Shown here piece after piece: positions 1 through 8,827 of a DNA stretch of 64,000 nucleotides. The position numbers and the translations under genes are program-made. The stretch spans positions 7,941,001-8,005,000 of the forward strand of contig NZ_CP109178.1 in NCBI RefSeq assembly GCF_036248255.1. The letters are read 5' to 3'. Each line of letters opens with the position of its first letter. The stretch's first letter is position 1. This DNA is from Streptomyces sp. NBC_01717. Its GTDB lineage: Bacteria > Actinomycetota > Actinomycetes > Streptomycetales > Streptomycetaceae. The notes under the pieces are model-generated. The model searched no databases. It was given only the letters and a program-made list of their open reading frames with translations, and was not told the DNA's origin.

Positions 1-78
1 CGGGTCCAGCGAGCGGACCCCCACCCACAAGATCACGTGAAGCTGCACGATCCCCCTTGAAGGAAGAAGGAGCCACTG

Positions 79-2313
79 ATGAGCCATGCGCAGAACTCCG
101 GGCTGAGCCGACGCCGCGTCCTGGGCGGAGCAGCCGGGCTGGCCGTTGCCGCGGCAGGGCTGCCGACCGGCACCGCGTTCGCGGCATCGGCGCCGACTCC
201 GGCCGATGAGGCCCGCTGGCGCAGGCACGCTGCCCGGGTGACGATCACGCGGGACGACTGGGGCGTTCCGCACATCGTGGGCGAGACCGATGCCGACGCG
301 GTGTTCGGGATGATGTACGCCCAGGCGGAGGACGACTTCAACCGGATCGAGCAGAACTACCTCGTCGCCCTGGGCCGTCTCGCCGAGGCCGAGGGCGAGA
401 GCGCGATCTGGCAGGACCTGCGTCAGCGGCTGTTCCTCGACCCCGAGGCGCTGAAGAAGGAGTATGCGAAGTGCCCGGCATGGCTGCGCACGTTGATGCA
501 GGCCTGGGCGGGCGGACTCAACTACTACCTCGCGACACATCCCGAGGTGCGTCCACGCGTGCTCGACCGGTTCGAGCCGTGGATGCCGTTGAGCTTCTCG
601 GAGGGCAGCATCGGCGGCGACATCGAGTCGGTGCTGCTCACTCAGCTCGAAGCCTTCTACGGCGAGCGGGACGTCCCGATGACCGACGAGGAGCGCGGGC
701 TGGTTCTGCGCGAACCCACGGGGTCGAACGGCATAGCCATCGCGCCGAGCCACACGCGGGACGGCCACGCACTGCTGCTGATCAACCCGCACACCAGCTT
801 CTTCTTCCGTGCCGAGCAGCATGTGACGAGCGGTGAGGGGCTCAATGTCTACGGCGCTGCCACCTGGGGGCAGTTCTTCATCTACCAGGGCTTCAACGCG
901 CACACCGGCTGGATGCACACGACGAGCGGCGTCGACAACATCGACGAGTTCGCCGAGGCGATCGTGACGAAAGCCGACGGATCCCGCTGCTACCGCTACG
1001 GCCGCGAACTGCGCCCCGTCACCACCAAGAAGATCACCTTGTCCTTCCGTACCGCGACGGGCGGGCAGCAGGAGCGCAGCTTCACCACGTTCGCCACACA
1101 CCACGGCCCGATCGTGCGCGAGGCGGACGGCAGGTGGATCGCGTGCGCACTGATGAACAAGCCCGTCGAGGCGCTCAAGCAGAGCTTCCTGCGCACCACG
1201 ACGCGGGACTACACGCAGTACCTGAAGGTCGCAGGACTGAAGGCGAACAGCTCGAACAACACACTCTTCGCGGACTCGAAGGGAGATGTCGCCTTCCTGA
1301 TGCCGCAGTTCATGCCGGTGAGAGACGACCGGTTCGACCATCTCAAGCCCGTCGACGGCAGTGATCCGGCGACCGACTGGCGTGGACTGCACAGCCTGGA
1401 CAGCATGCCGCAGGCTGTGAACCCGAAGAACGGCTGGGCGTTCAACACCAACAACTGGCCCTGGACCGCCGCCGGCGCGGACAGCCCCGACGCGGCCGAC
1501 TATCCACGCTACTTCGACCGGGTCGGCGAGAACCCGCGCGGGCCGCAGGCGGTCCGGGTGCTGACCGCGCGCGACGACTTCACCCCGCAGGCACTGATCG
1601 AGGCCGCCTTCGATCCGTACCTCACCGCCTTCGCGCGGCTGGTGCCGGGGCTCGTCGCCGCCTGGGACCAACTGCCTGAACACAACGGGCAGAAGGCGAA
1701 GCTGACCGATCCGATCGGCCTGCTTCGCGACTGGGACCACCGGTGGGCCGCAGAGTCGACCGCGACGTCGGTGGCCGTGTTCTGGGGTGAGGACCTGTGG
1801 GCGCTCACGTCCCAGGCGGCGGCGGAAGCCGGGATGTCGGTATGGGACTACATGGCCGACCGCGCCACGGACGCGCAGCGGCTCGGGGCGCTCGAGACAG
1901 CGACACAGCGGCTGCGGCGGGACTTCGGCAACTGGAAGGTGCCGTGGGGGGAGATCAACCGCTACCAGCGCAACGACGGTGCGATCGTCCAGGAGTTCAG
2001 CGACGCCAAGCCGAGCATCCCCGTGCCCTTCACCTCGTCGCGATGGGGCTCCCTCGCCTCGTTCGGGGCCAAGGCCTATCCGGGAACGAAGCGTTACTAC
2101 GGCACCAGCGGCAACAGTTTTGTGGCGGTGGTGGAGTTCGGGCCGCGACTGCGTGCCTGGGCGGTGACGGCGGGCGGGGTGAGCGGGCATCCCGACTCGC
2201 CGCACTTCGACGACCAGGCCGAACGCTACGCGAGCGGCGGCCTGCGGCCCGTCTACTTCTATCCCGGTGACCTCAAAGGCCATGTCGAGCGGAGGTACCG
2301 GCCCGGTAGGTGA
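79..2313 (+). CDS. Tat-exported penicillin acylase family protein
   Basis: This is an Ntn-hydrolase of the penicillin amidase/AHL acylase family (S45), expected to hydrolyse amide bonds of N-acyl compounds outside the membrane. The N-terminus has a twin-arginine signal (SRRRVLGG, residues 10-17), a hydrophobic stretch and an Ala-rich cleavage region ending near AFAA. The likely autoprocessing site that would expose the catalytic Ser is GSNGIAIAPS in the first third, followed by conserved material such as NPHTSFF. At 744 residues the length fits a single-chain precursor. GAAGAAGGAG lies just before the ATG. Substrate (penicillin, acyl-homoserine lactone or another amide) cannot be read from sequence. 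It is monocistronic, ending at a strong terminator shared with the convergent neighbour. Confidence 0.9.
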   Translation: MSHAQNSGLSRRRVLGGAAGLAVAAAGLPTGTAFAASAPTPADEARWRRHAARVTITRDDWGVPHIVGETDADAVFGMMYAQAEDDFNRIEQNYLVALGRLAEAEGESAIWQDLRQRLFLDPEALKKEYAKCPAWLRTLMQAWAGGLNYYLATHPEVRPRVLDRFEPWMPLSFSEGSIGGDIESVLLTQLEAFYGERDVPMTDEERGLVLREPTGSNGIAIAPSHTRDGHALLLINPHTSFFFRAEQHVTSGEGLNVYGAATWGQFFIYQGFNAHTGWMHTTSGVDNIDEFAEAIVTKADGSRCYRYGRELRPVTTKKITLSFRTATGGQQERSFTTFATHHGPIVREADGRWIACALMNKPVEALKQSFLRTTTRDYTQYLKVAGLKANSSNNTLFADSKGDVAFLMPQFMPVRDDRFDHLKPVDGSDPATDWRGLHSLDSMPQAVNPKNGWAFNTNNWPWTAAGADSPDAADYPRYFDRVGENPRGPQAVRVLTARDDFTPQALIEAAFDPYLTAFARLVPGLVAAWDQLPEHNGQKAKLTDPIGLLRDWDHRWAAESTATSVAVFWGEDLWALTSQAAAEAGMSVWDYMADRATDAQRLGALETATQRLRRDFGNWKVPWGEINRYQRNDGAIVQEFSDAKPSIPVPFTSSRWGSLASFGAKAYPGTKRYYGTSGNSFVAVVEFGPRLRAWAVTAGGVSGHPDSPHFDDQAERYASGGLRPVYFYPGDLKGHVERRYRPGR

Positions 2314-2415
2314 CCGGTCGCCCGGGAACGGGCGTGGTTGGGTGTGCGGTGGGCTCTGCGCAATCGGGGCTGCCTGGCATCACGGCGTTTCCCTGCACGG
2401 AGCCGTGCGGTTGTC

Positions 2416-2451
2416 CGCCTCAGGGGCCGTCTTCGGATGGCCCCTGAGGCG
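2416..2451. terminator. Bidirectional hairpin terminator with TTCG loop
   Basis: A perfect 13-bp stem (2416-2428 with 2439-2451) continues inward through a G-T pair and two more pairs to a TTCG tetraloop. It lies between the convergent acylase and hydrolase genes and probably ends both transcripts. Confidence 0.85.
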
Positions 2452-2557
2452 TGCAGACCGTGCTTGTAGCGGACCCCCGTCGTCAGTCCGGCAGCGGCAA
2501 AGACCCCGCCGCAGTTCTGGGCACGGCTGGCAGTTTGAGTGATCGGACAGGCCGGGC

Positions 2558-3541
2558 TCAGGAACTGGCCGTGAGGAACTCGATGAGCGCCGCGTTCACC
2601 TCGGCCGGGCGTTCCTGCTGTGTCCAGTGTCCGCAGCCCGCCAGCTTGAGTGGCTTGCGTCGCAGGCTGGGCATCAGGTCGGGGAGGCGCTCGATGAGTT
2701 CGGGCGTGCCGGGGAAGGCGGGAACAGGGTCGCGGTCGCCGTAGATGTACAGGGCGGGACGGGTGACGACCGAGCCTTGCCATGGAGCGGTCAGTTCCCA
2801 GTTGCGGTCGAGGTTGCGATACCAGTTGAGAGCCCCGGTGAAGCCCTTGGAGAAGCTCTCGGTGAGCGCGTCGAGATCGTCCTCGGTGAACCACTCCGGC
2901 AGTGCCTCGGGGTCCGGCATGTCCGCGAGCCAGCCCCGCTCGGGGTCGACCAGCGGCTGCTTGCCCGTGTCGGCGCCGGGAGCGTCACCGGAGGCCGAAT
3001 AGAAGAATTTCCGCAACGCGGTGCGCGTGTCCTTCGCGAACTCGGCGTCGGCGACACCGGGACGGTTGAAGTAGTTCCAGTAGAAGCGGCCGCCGAACTT
3101 CTTGTCCATGGTGACCAGCGGAGGTTCCGTACCCCGGAAGGGGGGTGGCACGCTCAGGCCGGCCACCCCGAGGACCATGTCCGGTCGCAGCAGGGCGGTG
3201 TGCCAGGCGACCGGCGCGCCCCAGGCGTGCCCGACGACGTACGCCTTCTCCTCGCCCAGTGCCTGGATCAGACCGACGACGTCGCCGACCAGGTGGAGGA
3301 TGCTGTACGCATCGACGGCGTCGGGACAGTCACTACGCCCGTATCCACGCTGGTCAGGAGCGACCACTCGGAAGCCGGCGTCGGCCAGGGGACCGAACTG
3401 GTGGTGCCAGGAGTGCCATGACTCCGGGAAGCCGTGCAGGAGCACCACCAGGGGGCCTGCGCCTTCCTCGGCGATGTGCAGTCGAACCCCGTTTGCGTCG
3501 ACCATTCGATGCTCAACCATGTACATGAGCGTATACGTCAT
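2558..3541 (-). CDS. Epoxide-hydrolase-like alpha/beta hydrolase, nucleophile replaced by Ala
   Basis: An alpha/beta-hydrolase of the epoxide hydrolase subfamily, 327 aa. The oxyanion motif HGFPE is at residues 36-40, DQRGYGRS at 63-70, and the C-terminal catalytic His lies in CGHW. The nucleophile elbow reads GHAWGA (residues 104-109), whereas active epoxide hydrolases have GHDWGA with Asp as nucleophile; codon 106 is GCC (Ala). By family logic it should be unable to form the ester intermediate. It may be inactive, have another chemistry, or have a binding role. The start is uncertain: the first ATG has AAAAGG close upstream, and internal ATGs at 3526, 3520 and 3508 are possible. Confidence 0.85.
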   Translation of the reverse strand: MTYTLMYMVEHRMVDANGVRLHIAEEGAGPLVVLLHGFPESWHSWHHQFGPLADAGFRVVAPDQRGYGRSDCPDAVDAYSILHLVGDVVGLIQALGEEKAYVVGHAWGAPVAWHTALLRPDMVLGVAGLSVPPPFRGTEPPLVTMDKKFGGRFYWNYFNRPGVADAEFAKDTRTALRKFFYSASGDAPGADTGKQPLVDPERGWLADMPDPEALPEWFTEDDLDALTESFSKGFTGALNWYRNLDRNWELTAPWQGSVVTRPALYIYGDRDPVPAFPGTPELIERLPDLMPSLRRKPLKLAGCGHWTQQERPAEVNAALIEFLTASS

Positions 3542-3754
3542 GACCTTTTGACAGCGTCTCCAGTGCTCGGCGGCGCCGGTCCTTGTTCTGCTCGGAGCTC
3601 GCCCCGCTCGTCTCGCCGTGAGCCGGCGCGGTGCCGTCGGGAGAGCGCATCATGGGCCATGCGGCAACCGTCAGGGCTGACGCGATGGAACACGTCGTCC
3701 TGGTCGGATGCGATGTTGGTGAAGAGGTGGAAAGCGCCATCCAAGGATTCCACC

Positions 3755-3790
3755 GGGGTGCGGCCCTCCTCGCGGGAGGGACCGCACCCC
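3755..3790 (-). terminator. Terminator of the GH92 gene
   Basis: An inverted repeat just past the GH92 stop on the minus strand: 9 bp (3755-3763 with 3782-3790), one bulged base, then 6-7 more pairs closing a short loop at 3771-3773. There is no T-tract. Confidence 0.75.
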
Positions 3791-3796
3791 AAAACA

Positions 3797-6160
3797 TCAG
3801 TCCTGGGCGGCCATGGCGGGCGGGGCGGCGTTGACACCCCAGCTCGTCGGCTTGTCGGAGAGCTTGATCCTGATCGTGCCGGAGCGGAGCAGGTCCTTGT
3901 GAGAGAGCCAGCTCTGGCGCAGCATGCCCTTGTTCGTGCCCACGGAGGACACGTACTGGAGCTTCGACGCGTTGGCGCCCGGGGCCTCGACGCTGATCTT
4001 GCGTCCGTGCTCAGGCCGGATCTCGACCTTCTCGAACATGGGCGCGGTCACTACGTAGTTGGCGGAGCCCGGCTGAGCCTCGAAGATGCCGGTCATGGCG
4101 AAGACGAGCAGCGACGAGGTGGCGCCGAGGTCGTCGTTGCCGGGCATGCCGTACACGTTGTCGGTGAAGAGCGTCCGCATCGCGCGCAGCACGGCTGAGG
4201 TCTTCCACGGTGCGCCGGTCCACGTGTACATCCACGGCGTGTGGAAGTCGGGTTCGTTGTTGGGGTTGAAGGCGAAGTTGTTGTGGTAGTCGTACGCGCC
4301 GGTCACCCATGACTCCGAAGCGGCCTTCGCAGGGTCGGTGAGCACGGTCGGCATGTCGAAGAACTTGTCGAGCCGCTGCTCGGCCTTCGCCCGGCCACCC
4401 ATGAGCCCGAAGAGGGTCTGCGGGTCCTGCTGGGCGAGCCATTCGTACTGCCACGCGGTGCCCTCGTGGAACGCGCCGGCCTGGGCCGGGTCGGGGTCGC
4501 CCGCGACGGTGCCGTCCGCGTTCCTCGCGACCGGGAACCCTGAGAAGCCCTGCGACGTGACGTCGGGGTCCCAGAGCTTGGTGAAGTTGTCGCAGCGCGA
4601 GGCGAGCGTCGCGGCCTTGTCCTTGTAGCCGAGGCCGCCGGCCATCGTGGACAGAGCGCAGTCGGCGAGCGAGTACTCGAGCGTCGCCGAGCCTGCCTGG
4701 CGACTGTCGCCGTACTTGTAACCGGGCAGGTTCTGGTAGCCGACCCAGCCGTTCTCGACGTACGTCGGGTTGCCGTCACGCCCGCGGAAGATCGACTGGT
4801 CCGCGGGAACCTCATTGACGTTCTTCCAGAGCGCGTCGAAGAGCTGGCGCGAGGTGCGGTTGTCGAGCAGGCCGCGGTTGTAGATGTCGACGATCCACGG
4901 GGTGATGGGGTCACCGCTCATCACGTTGGTCTCGCCGTTGCCGAGTCCCCAGCGCGGCAGCCAGCCACCGTCCTGGTAGATGTGCAGCACGGACTTGGCC
5001 ATGTCCGCCGCCTTGTCCGGGTGCAGCAGGGCCACCAGTTGGTTCTGCGAGCGGTAGGTGTCCCAGAGCGAGAACATCTGGTAGTACGTGGAATCCGCGC
5101 GGTGCACCTGATCGTCGAAGCCGCGGTAGCGGTTGTCGACATCGGACCCGATCGACGGGTGCAGCAGCGAGTGGTAGAGCGCGCTGTAGTACGTGCGCTG
5201 GTCGGCGGTGCTGCCGCCCGCCACGCGCATGCGGCTCAGCTCGTCCTGCCAGGCGTCGTGCGCGCCGGTGCGGGCCTTGTCGAACGACTTCGGCTGCTCG
5301 GCCTTGCGGTTGAGCCGCGCGCCGTCGACCGAGGTGTAGGAGAGGCCCACCGAGGTACCGACCTGGTCACCCTTTGCCGGGTCGAACGTCACCCAGGCGC
5401 CGGCGCGCTTGGCGCCGCGCGATGCTTCGCGGCGGTCCGGGGTGAGGGTGCCGTCGGTCCAGGTTCCGAAGTTCGAGAACTTCCGGTCGAACTTGGCGCT
5501 GAAGAATATTCGGTAGCGCTCCTTGCCGGTCTCCCCGCAGAAGTTGCCCCCCTGGACCCAGCCTTCCACGGTGTCGTTGCCGACCACCTCGACGTCGCCG
5601 GCGTAGGTGCTGCCGTTGCTCTCGCCGGCCTCGATGAGGACGTTCTGGGGGCCCGATCCGGCGGGGTAGGTGTAGCGGTGCTGGCCGGTCCGCTGCGTTG
5701 CGGTGAGCTCGGCCTGGATGCCGTTGTCGAACTTCACGCCGTAGTAGCCCGGCGCGCGGGTTTCGTTGTCATGACTGAACTTCGCACCGGACTGCGCCGG
5801 GTCGGACGACGTGACCGCACCGGTGGTCGGCATGAACCGGAAGTTGCCCATCGTCTGGCAGCCGACACCCGAGAGGTGCGTGTGGCTGAAGCCGAGGATG
5901 GTGTCCTGCTGGTAGTCGTAGGAAGCGTACTTGTTCAACTGCGTGTCAGGGCTCAGCTGCACCATGCCGAACGGGGCGGCGGCGCCCGGGAAGGTGGTCC
6001 CGTCACCGTTGTTGCCGATCGACGTGTCGACCAGTGTGGTGGGGTCATCGGCGAACTTCGGCCCCTGCTCCTTGGCGTTTGCGACGCCGGAGGTGGCGGA
6101 AGCCGTGGCCACAGTGGTGGCTATCAACAAGGCGGTGAACACGCGTTTCAACGCTCTCAT
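3797..6160 (-). CDS. Secreted GH92 alpha-mannosidase
   Basis: Predicted exported exo-alpha-mannosidase of family GH92, 787 aa, acting on alpha-1,2-type mannosides such as glycoprotein or yeast mannan side chains. A Sec signal peptide (MRALKRVF, hydrophobic, ANA) precedes the N-terminal sandwich motif GNNGDGTTFPGA. The later motifs are HEGTAWQYEW, whose Glu (about residue 566) matches the GH92 acid, and GNDDLGATSS, matching the catalytic base region. The frame is open further upstream, but the start at 6160 is preferred because GAGAGG precedes it and it begins the signal peptide. A palindrome 17 bp upstream suggests LacI-family repression. The bond specificity is inferred from the family only. 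Confidence 0.9.
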   Translation of the reverse strand: MRALKRVFTALLIATTVATASATSGVANAKEQGPKFADDPTTLVDTSIGNNGDGTTFPGAAAPFGMVQLSPDTQLNKYASYDYQQDTILGFSHTHLSGVGCQTMGNFRFMPTTGAVTSSDPAQSGAKFSHDNETRAPGYYGVKFDNGIQAELTATQRTGQHRYTYPAGSGPQNVLIEAGESNGSTYAGDVEVVGNDTVEGWVQGGNFCGETGKERYRIFFSAKFDRKFSNFGTWTDGTLTPDRREASRGAKRAGAWVTFDPAKGDQVGTSVGLSYTSVDGARLNRKAEQPKSFDKARTGAHDAWQDELSRMRVAGGSTADQRTYYSALYHSLLHPSIGSDVDNRYRGFDDQVHRADSTYYQMFSLWDTYRSQNQLVALLHPDKAADMAKSVLHIYQDGGWLPRWGLGNGETNVMSGDPITPWIVDIYNRGLLDNRTSRQLFDALWKNVNEVPADQSIFRGRDGNPTYVENGWVGYQNLPGYKYGDSRQAGSATLEYSLADCALSTMAGGLGYKDKAATLASRCDNFTKLWDPDVTSQGFSGFPVARNADGTVAGDPDPAQAGAFHEGTAWQYEWLAQQDPQTLFGLMGGRAKAEQRLDKFFDMPTVLTDPAKAASESWVTGAYDYHNNFAFNPNNEPDFHTPWMYTWTGAPWKTSAVLRAMRTLFTDNVYGMPGNDDLGATSSLLVFAMTGIFEAQPGSANYVVTAPMFEKVEIRPEHGRKISVEAPGANASKLQYVSSVGTNKGMLRQSWLSHKDLLRSGTIRIKLSDKPTSWGVNAAPPAMAAQD

Positions 6161-6176
6161 CGCGATCCTCTCGTAC

Positions 6177-6188
6177 GACAACGTTGTC
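6177..6188. promoter_or_regulatory. LacI-family-type operator upstream of GH92
   Basis: GACAACGTTGTC is a perfect 12-bp palindrome with a central CG step, typical of LacI/GalR operators. It lies about 17 bp before the mannosidase ATG. The cognate repressor is not in this window. Confidence 0.6.
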
Positions 6189-6546
6189 AATCTCGAGCGT
6201 GACGATCTTTGCCCTTCCGGCACTGTTACGTCAATCCACTGTTGTCCACGGCTGGTTGGGCGTTCCGCCCGGGCCACGGCGCTCCAGCGGGCGCATTCCC
6301 CCTGGTACGAGCCGGTAGTCGTGGCATCCGCGACGGCGATTTTCACTGCTGCGGTCGTCGCGCTGACGCGGGTGAGGAGGCTGAGGGCCCGGCAGGCCCG
6401 TTGGGCTCGGCACCGTCGGAGGATGCCAGTCCCACGAGCCGTCGAAGCGCACCCTTGCAGGCGAGGAACTGCGGGTGCTCCTGGCCGACGCCGGCAGCTG
6501 GGAGCACCCCGGGAGCGGCGAGGGGATCGGCGGTCCGCCGCTCCCT
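6189..6546. other. Intergenic region upstream of GH92
   Basis: About 360 bases between the operator and the terminator of the next minus-strand gene. I see no convincing gene, only mirror-frame reading frames with poor codon structure. It should hold the GH92 promoter, but I cannot assign -35/-10 boxes. Confidence 0.4.
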
Positions 6547-6579
6547 CTCACCGGGAAGGAGGCCGGATCCCCCGGTGAG
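6547..6579 (-). terminator. Possible terminator of the saccharopine-dehydrogenase-like gene
   Basis: CTCACCGGG (6547-6555) pairs perfectly with CCCGGTGAG (6571-6579) across a 15-nt loop, 10 bases past the stop codon of the minus-strand gene. Confidence 0.5.
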
Positions 6580-6589
6580 CCCGGCACGG

Positions 6590-7810
6590 TCACTGCTCCC
6601 GCATGCCCCACGGAGAGCCATACGCGCTGAGCAGGTCCAGGAAGGGGCGGGCGGGGAAGGCCTCCGGGCCGAGTACTCCCGAGCCGGTCCACGCGCCCGT
6701 GGCCAGGAGTTCGAGGGCGACGACCGGGTTGACGGCGGTCTGCCACACCACCGCCTGGGAGCCGTACTCGGCCATCGACCACTGGTTGTCGACCACGTGG
6801 TAGAGGTAGACCTCGCGCGGCGCACCGTCCTTGGTACCGCGCACCCAGGTGCCCGCGCAGGTCTTGCCGTGCATGCGCTCGCCCAGCGTCGCCGGGTCCG
6901 GCAGGCAGGCGGCCACGACATCCCGGGGTGACACACCCACCGGGCCCGCAGCACTCGGCACGGTCACCGGGTCGGTGCGGTCCAGACCCAGGAGGTGCAG
7001 CGTCCTGAGGGTCTGGATGAACTCCTCGCCCAGGCCGTACTTGAAGGTCACGCGCCGTGCGTCGATCCAACGGGGGACGAGCAGCACCTCCTCGTGCTCC
7101 ACGTTCACACACTCGACCGGGCCGATGCCCTCGGGGAAGTCGAACACCTCCGGCTCGCTGAAAGGCGCGGTGGTGAACCAGCCGCGGTCCGCCTCGTAGA
7201 CGACCGGCGGATTGAGGCACTCCTCGATGGTGGTCCAGATGCTGAAGGATGGCGCGAATTCGTAGCCGTCGACGGTGAGGTTCGCGCCGTCGCGGATGCC
7301 GATCTCGTCGATCTCGTCGAAGAGTTCGTCGGCTGCGTACCGCGCGAAGACATCGGACAGCCCCGGCTCCACACCCATGCCGACGAGGGCCAGCGCGCCC
7401 GCCTTCTCCCAGTCGGCGGCCTGCGCGAACTGCGTGTCGCCGAGCATGACCCCGCACTCCTCGTACGGCCGGTCGGAGTGCGGGCGCGACAGAGACATCG
7501 CCATGTCGAGGTAGGTCGCGCCGGCCGCGAGCGCCGCCTGGAAGAGCGGCATCACGAACCGCGGGTCGGTGGCATTGAGCAGGACGTCGCACCCGTGCCG
7601 CGTCAGCAGCGCCGTCACCGCCGCCTGATCGGACGCGTCGACGTGCTCGGCACGGAAGCGGCCCGCGGCACCCGCGAGGGCGGCGACCGCCGCCTCGGCC
7701 CGGCTCAGGTCGTAGTCGGCCACGACCATCTCGTCGAAGAACGTGCGCCGGGCCGCGATCCGGGTGATCGCAGTTCCCACACCGCCGGCTCCCACAAGCA
7801 GAACACGCAT
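6590..7810 (-). CDS. Saccharopine dehydrogenase family NAD(P)-dependent oxidoreductase
   Basis: A 406-aa oxidoreductase related to saccharopine/carboxynorspermidine dehydrogenases. The Rossmann motif GAGGVGTAI is at residues 7-15, followed by an acidic segment (VVADYD) at the end of beta-2. The rest matches the family's two-domain shape, with conserved GVEPGLSDVFARYA in the middle. These enzymes reductively couple amino acids or polyamine precursors with keto acids or aldehydes; the actual substrate is unknown. GGGAGGAA precedes the ATG. It is divergent from a TetR gene across 137 bp, which makes local control by that regulator likely. Confidence 0.8.
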   Translation of the reverse strand: MRVLLVGAGGVGTAITRIAARRTFFDEMVVADYDLSRAEAAVAALAGAAGRFRAEHVDASDQAAVTALLTRHGCDVLLNATDPRFVMPLFQAALAAGATYLDMAMSLSRPHSDRPYEECGVMLGDTQFAQAADWEKAGALALVGMGVEPGLSDVFARYAADELFDEIDEIGIRDGANLTVDGYEFAPSFSIWTTIEECLNPPVVYEADRGWFTTAPFSEPEVFDFPEGIGPVECVNVEHEEVLLVPRWIDARRVTFKYGLGEEFIQTLRTLHLLGLDRTDPVTVPSAAGPVGVSPRDVVAACLPDPATLGERMHGKTCAGTWVRGTKDGAPREVYLYHVVDNQWSMAEYGSQAVVWQTAVNPVVALELLATGAWTGSGVLGPEAFPARPFLDLLSAYGSPWGMREQ

Positions 7811-7947
7811 GACACGGACTTCCTCCCTGAAGGCGGGGCGTGACCGCGCGCACCGGAGGTGCGGGCGCCCCTGCCGGGAGATCCAACGCCGGGTGCTCGG
7901 ATAAGGTCAATGGTGTTGGCATAAGGATCGGGGGCGAGGAGGCGGCG

Positions 7948-8661
7948 ATGGCGAAAGCTGTGGTGCCCGAGGAGAAACGGCGGCGCCGCCGTCCCACCAG
8001 GAGCGGCACCGTGCTGTCCGAGCAGCTGATTCTGGAGACCGCCCTGCGGATGCTGCGTGAGCACGGCAGTGCGGGACTCACCGCCCGCCGTCTAGGCCTG
8101 GCCCTGGACGCCGACCCCAGCACCCTCTACCGGTACTTCCGCGGAATGGACGATCTGACCCTTGCCATCGGCGACGCCCTCATCGGGCAGGCCCTGCAGG
8201 GCTGGCGGCCCACGGGGGAGTGGCGGTCGGATCTGCGCGGCCTCGGGTTGCGCATCCACGCCGTGTACGTCGGGCATCCGCAGGCGGCACTCCTGACAGC
8301 GAACAGGGTCACCGGCCGGGCCCACGAGCTGGCAGCCGACGAGGCCATCCTCGACGTACTTCGCACGGCGGGGTTCCCCTTGCCGGACACGGTACGGATC
8401 TACCAGGCCTTCATCGACCAGACCCTGGCCTTCGCCGCGCTCGACGCCGCCTCGCTGGCTCTGCCACGCGAAAGTCTCAGAGCCGACGAGGACATGTGGC
8501 GCTCGACGTACGCCCGCCTGCCGCGCACCACACACCCCCGGATCGCCGAGGCGGCGCCCCTCCTGGCGACCCGCATGGTCGACAGCGCTTATCCCACCGC
8601 CCTCGAGATGCTGCTGGACGGCGCCGCAGCGCAGTGGGAGGCACTGCGCGCCCGGCGATAG
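7948..8661 (+). CDS. TetR/AcrR family regulator
   Basis: A 237-aa TetR-type repressor. After a basic arm (EEKRRRRRPTRSG), the helix-turn-helix spans roughly residues 22-68, with the recognition-helix signature STLYRYFRGMDD, followed by a helical ligand-binding domain. The start at 7948 is chosen because GAGGAGG lies immediately upstream, although the frame is open earlier. It probably regulates the divergent saccharopine-dehydrogenase-like gene and itself. The hexamer ATAAGG occurs twice in the intergenic stretch (around 7902 and 7922), but no clear palindrome is visible. Confidence 0.85.
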   Translation: MAKAVVPEEKRRRRRPTRSGTVLSEQLILETALRMLREHGSAGLTARRLGLALDADPSTLYRYFRGMDDLTLAIGDALIGQALQGWRPTGEWRSDLRGLGLRIHAVYVGHPQAALLTANRVTGRAHELAADEAILDVLRTAGFPLPDTVRIYQAFIDQTLAFAALDAASLALPRESLRADEDMWRSTYARLPRTTHPRIAEAAPLLATRMVDSAYPTALEMLLDGAAAQWEALRARR

Positions 8662-8827
8662 AGGATCGTCCGGGGCCGTTGCGGGGCGGACCCGCCGGTG
8701 CGGCCGATCCCGAGGGCTTCCTGGCACGCTCAGGCCGCCGGCCGCGCGGCCCAACCGCTGCGCCGGAGCTTCGGGTTGAATGACGTGACGGGCCTGGTCC
8801 GCGGGTGGTCCGGATCTGGGTGGCGGA

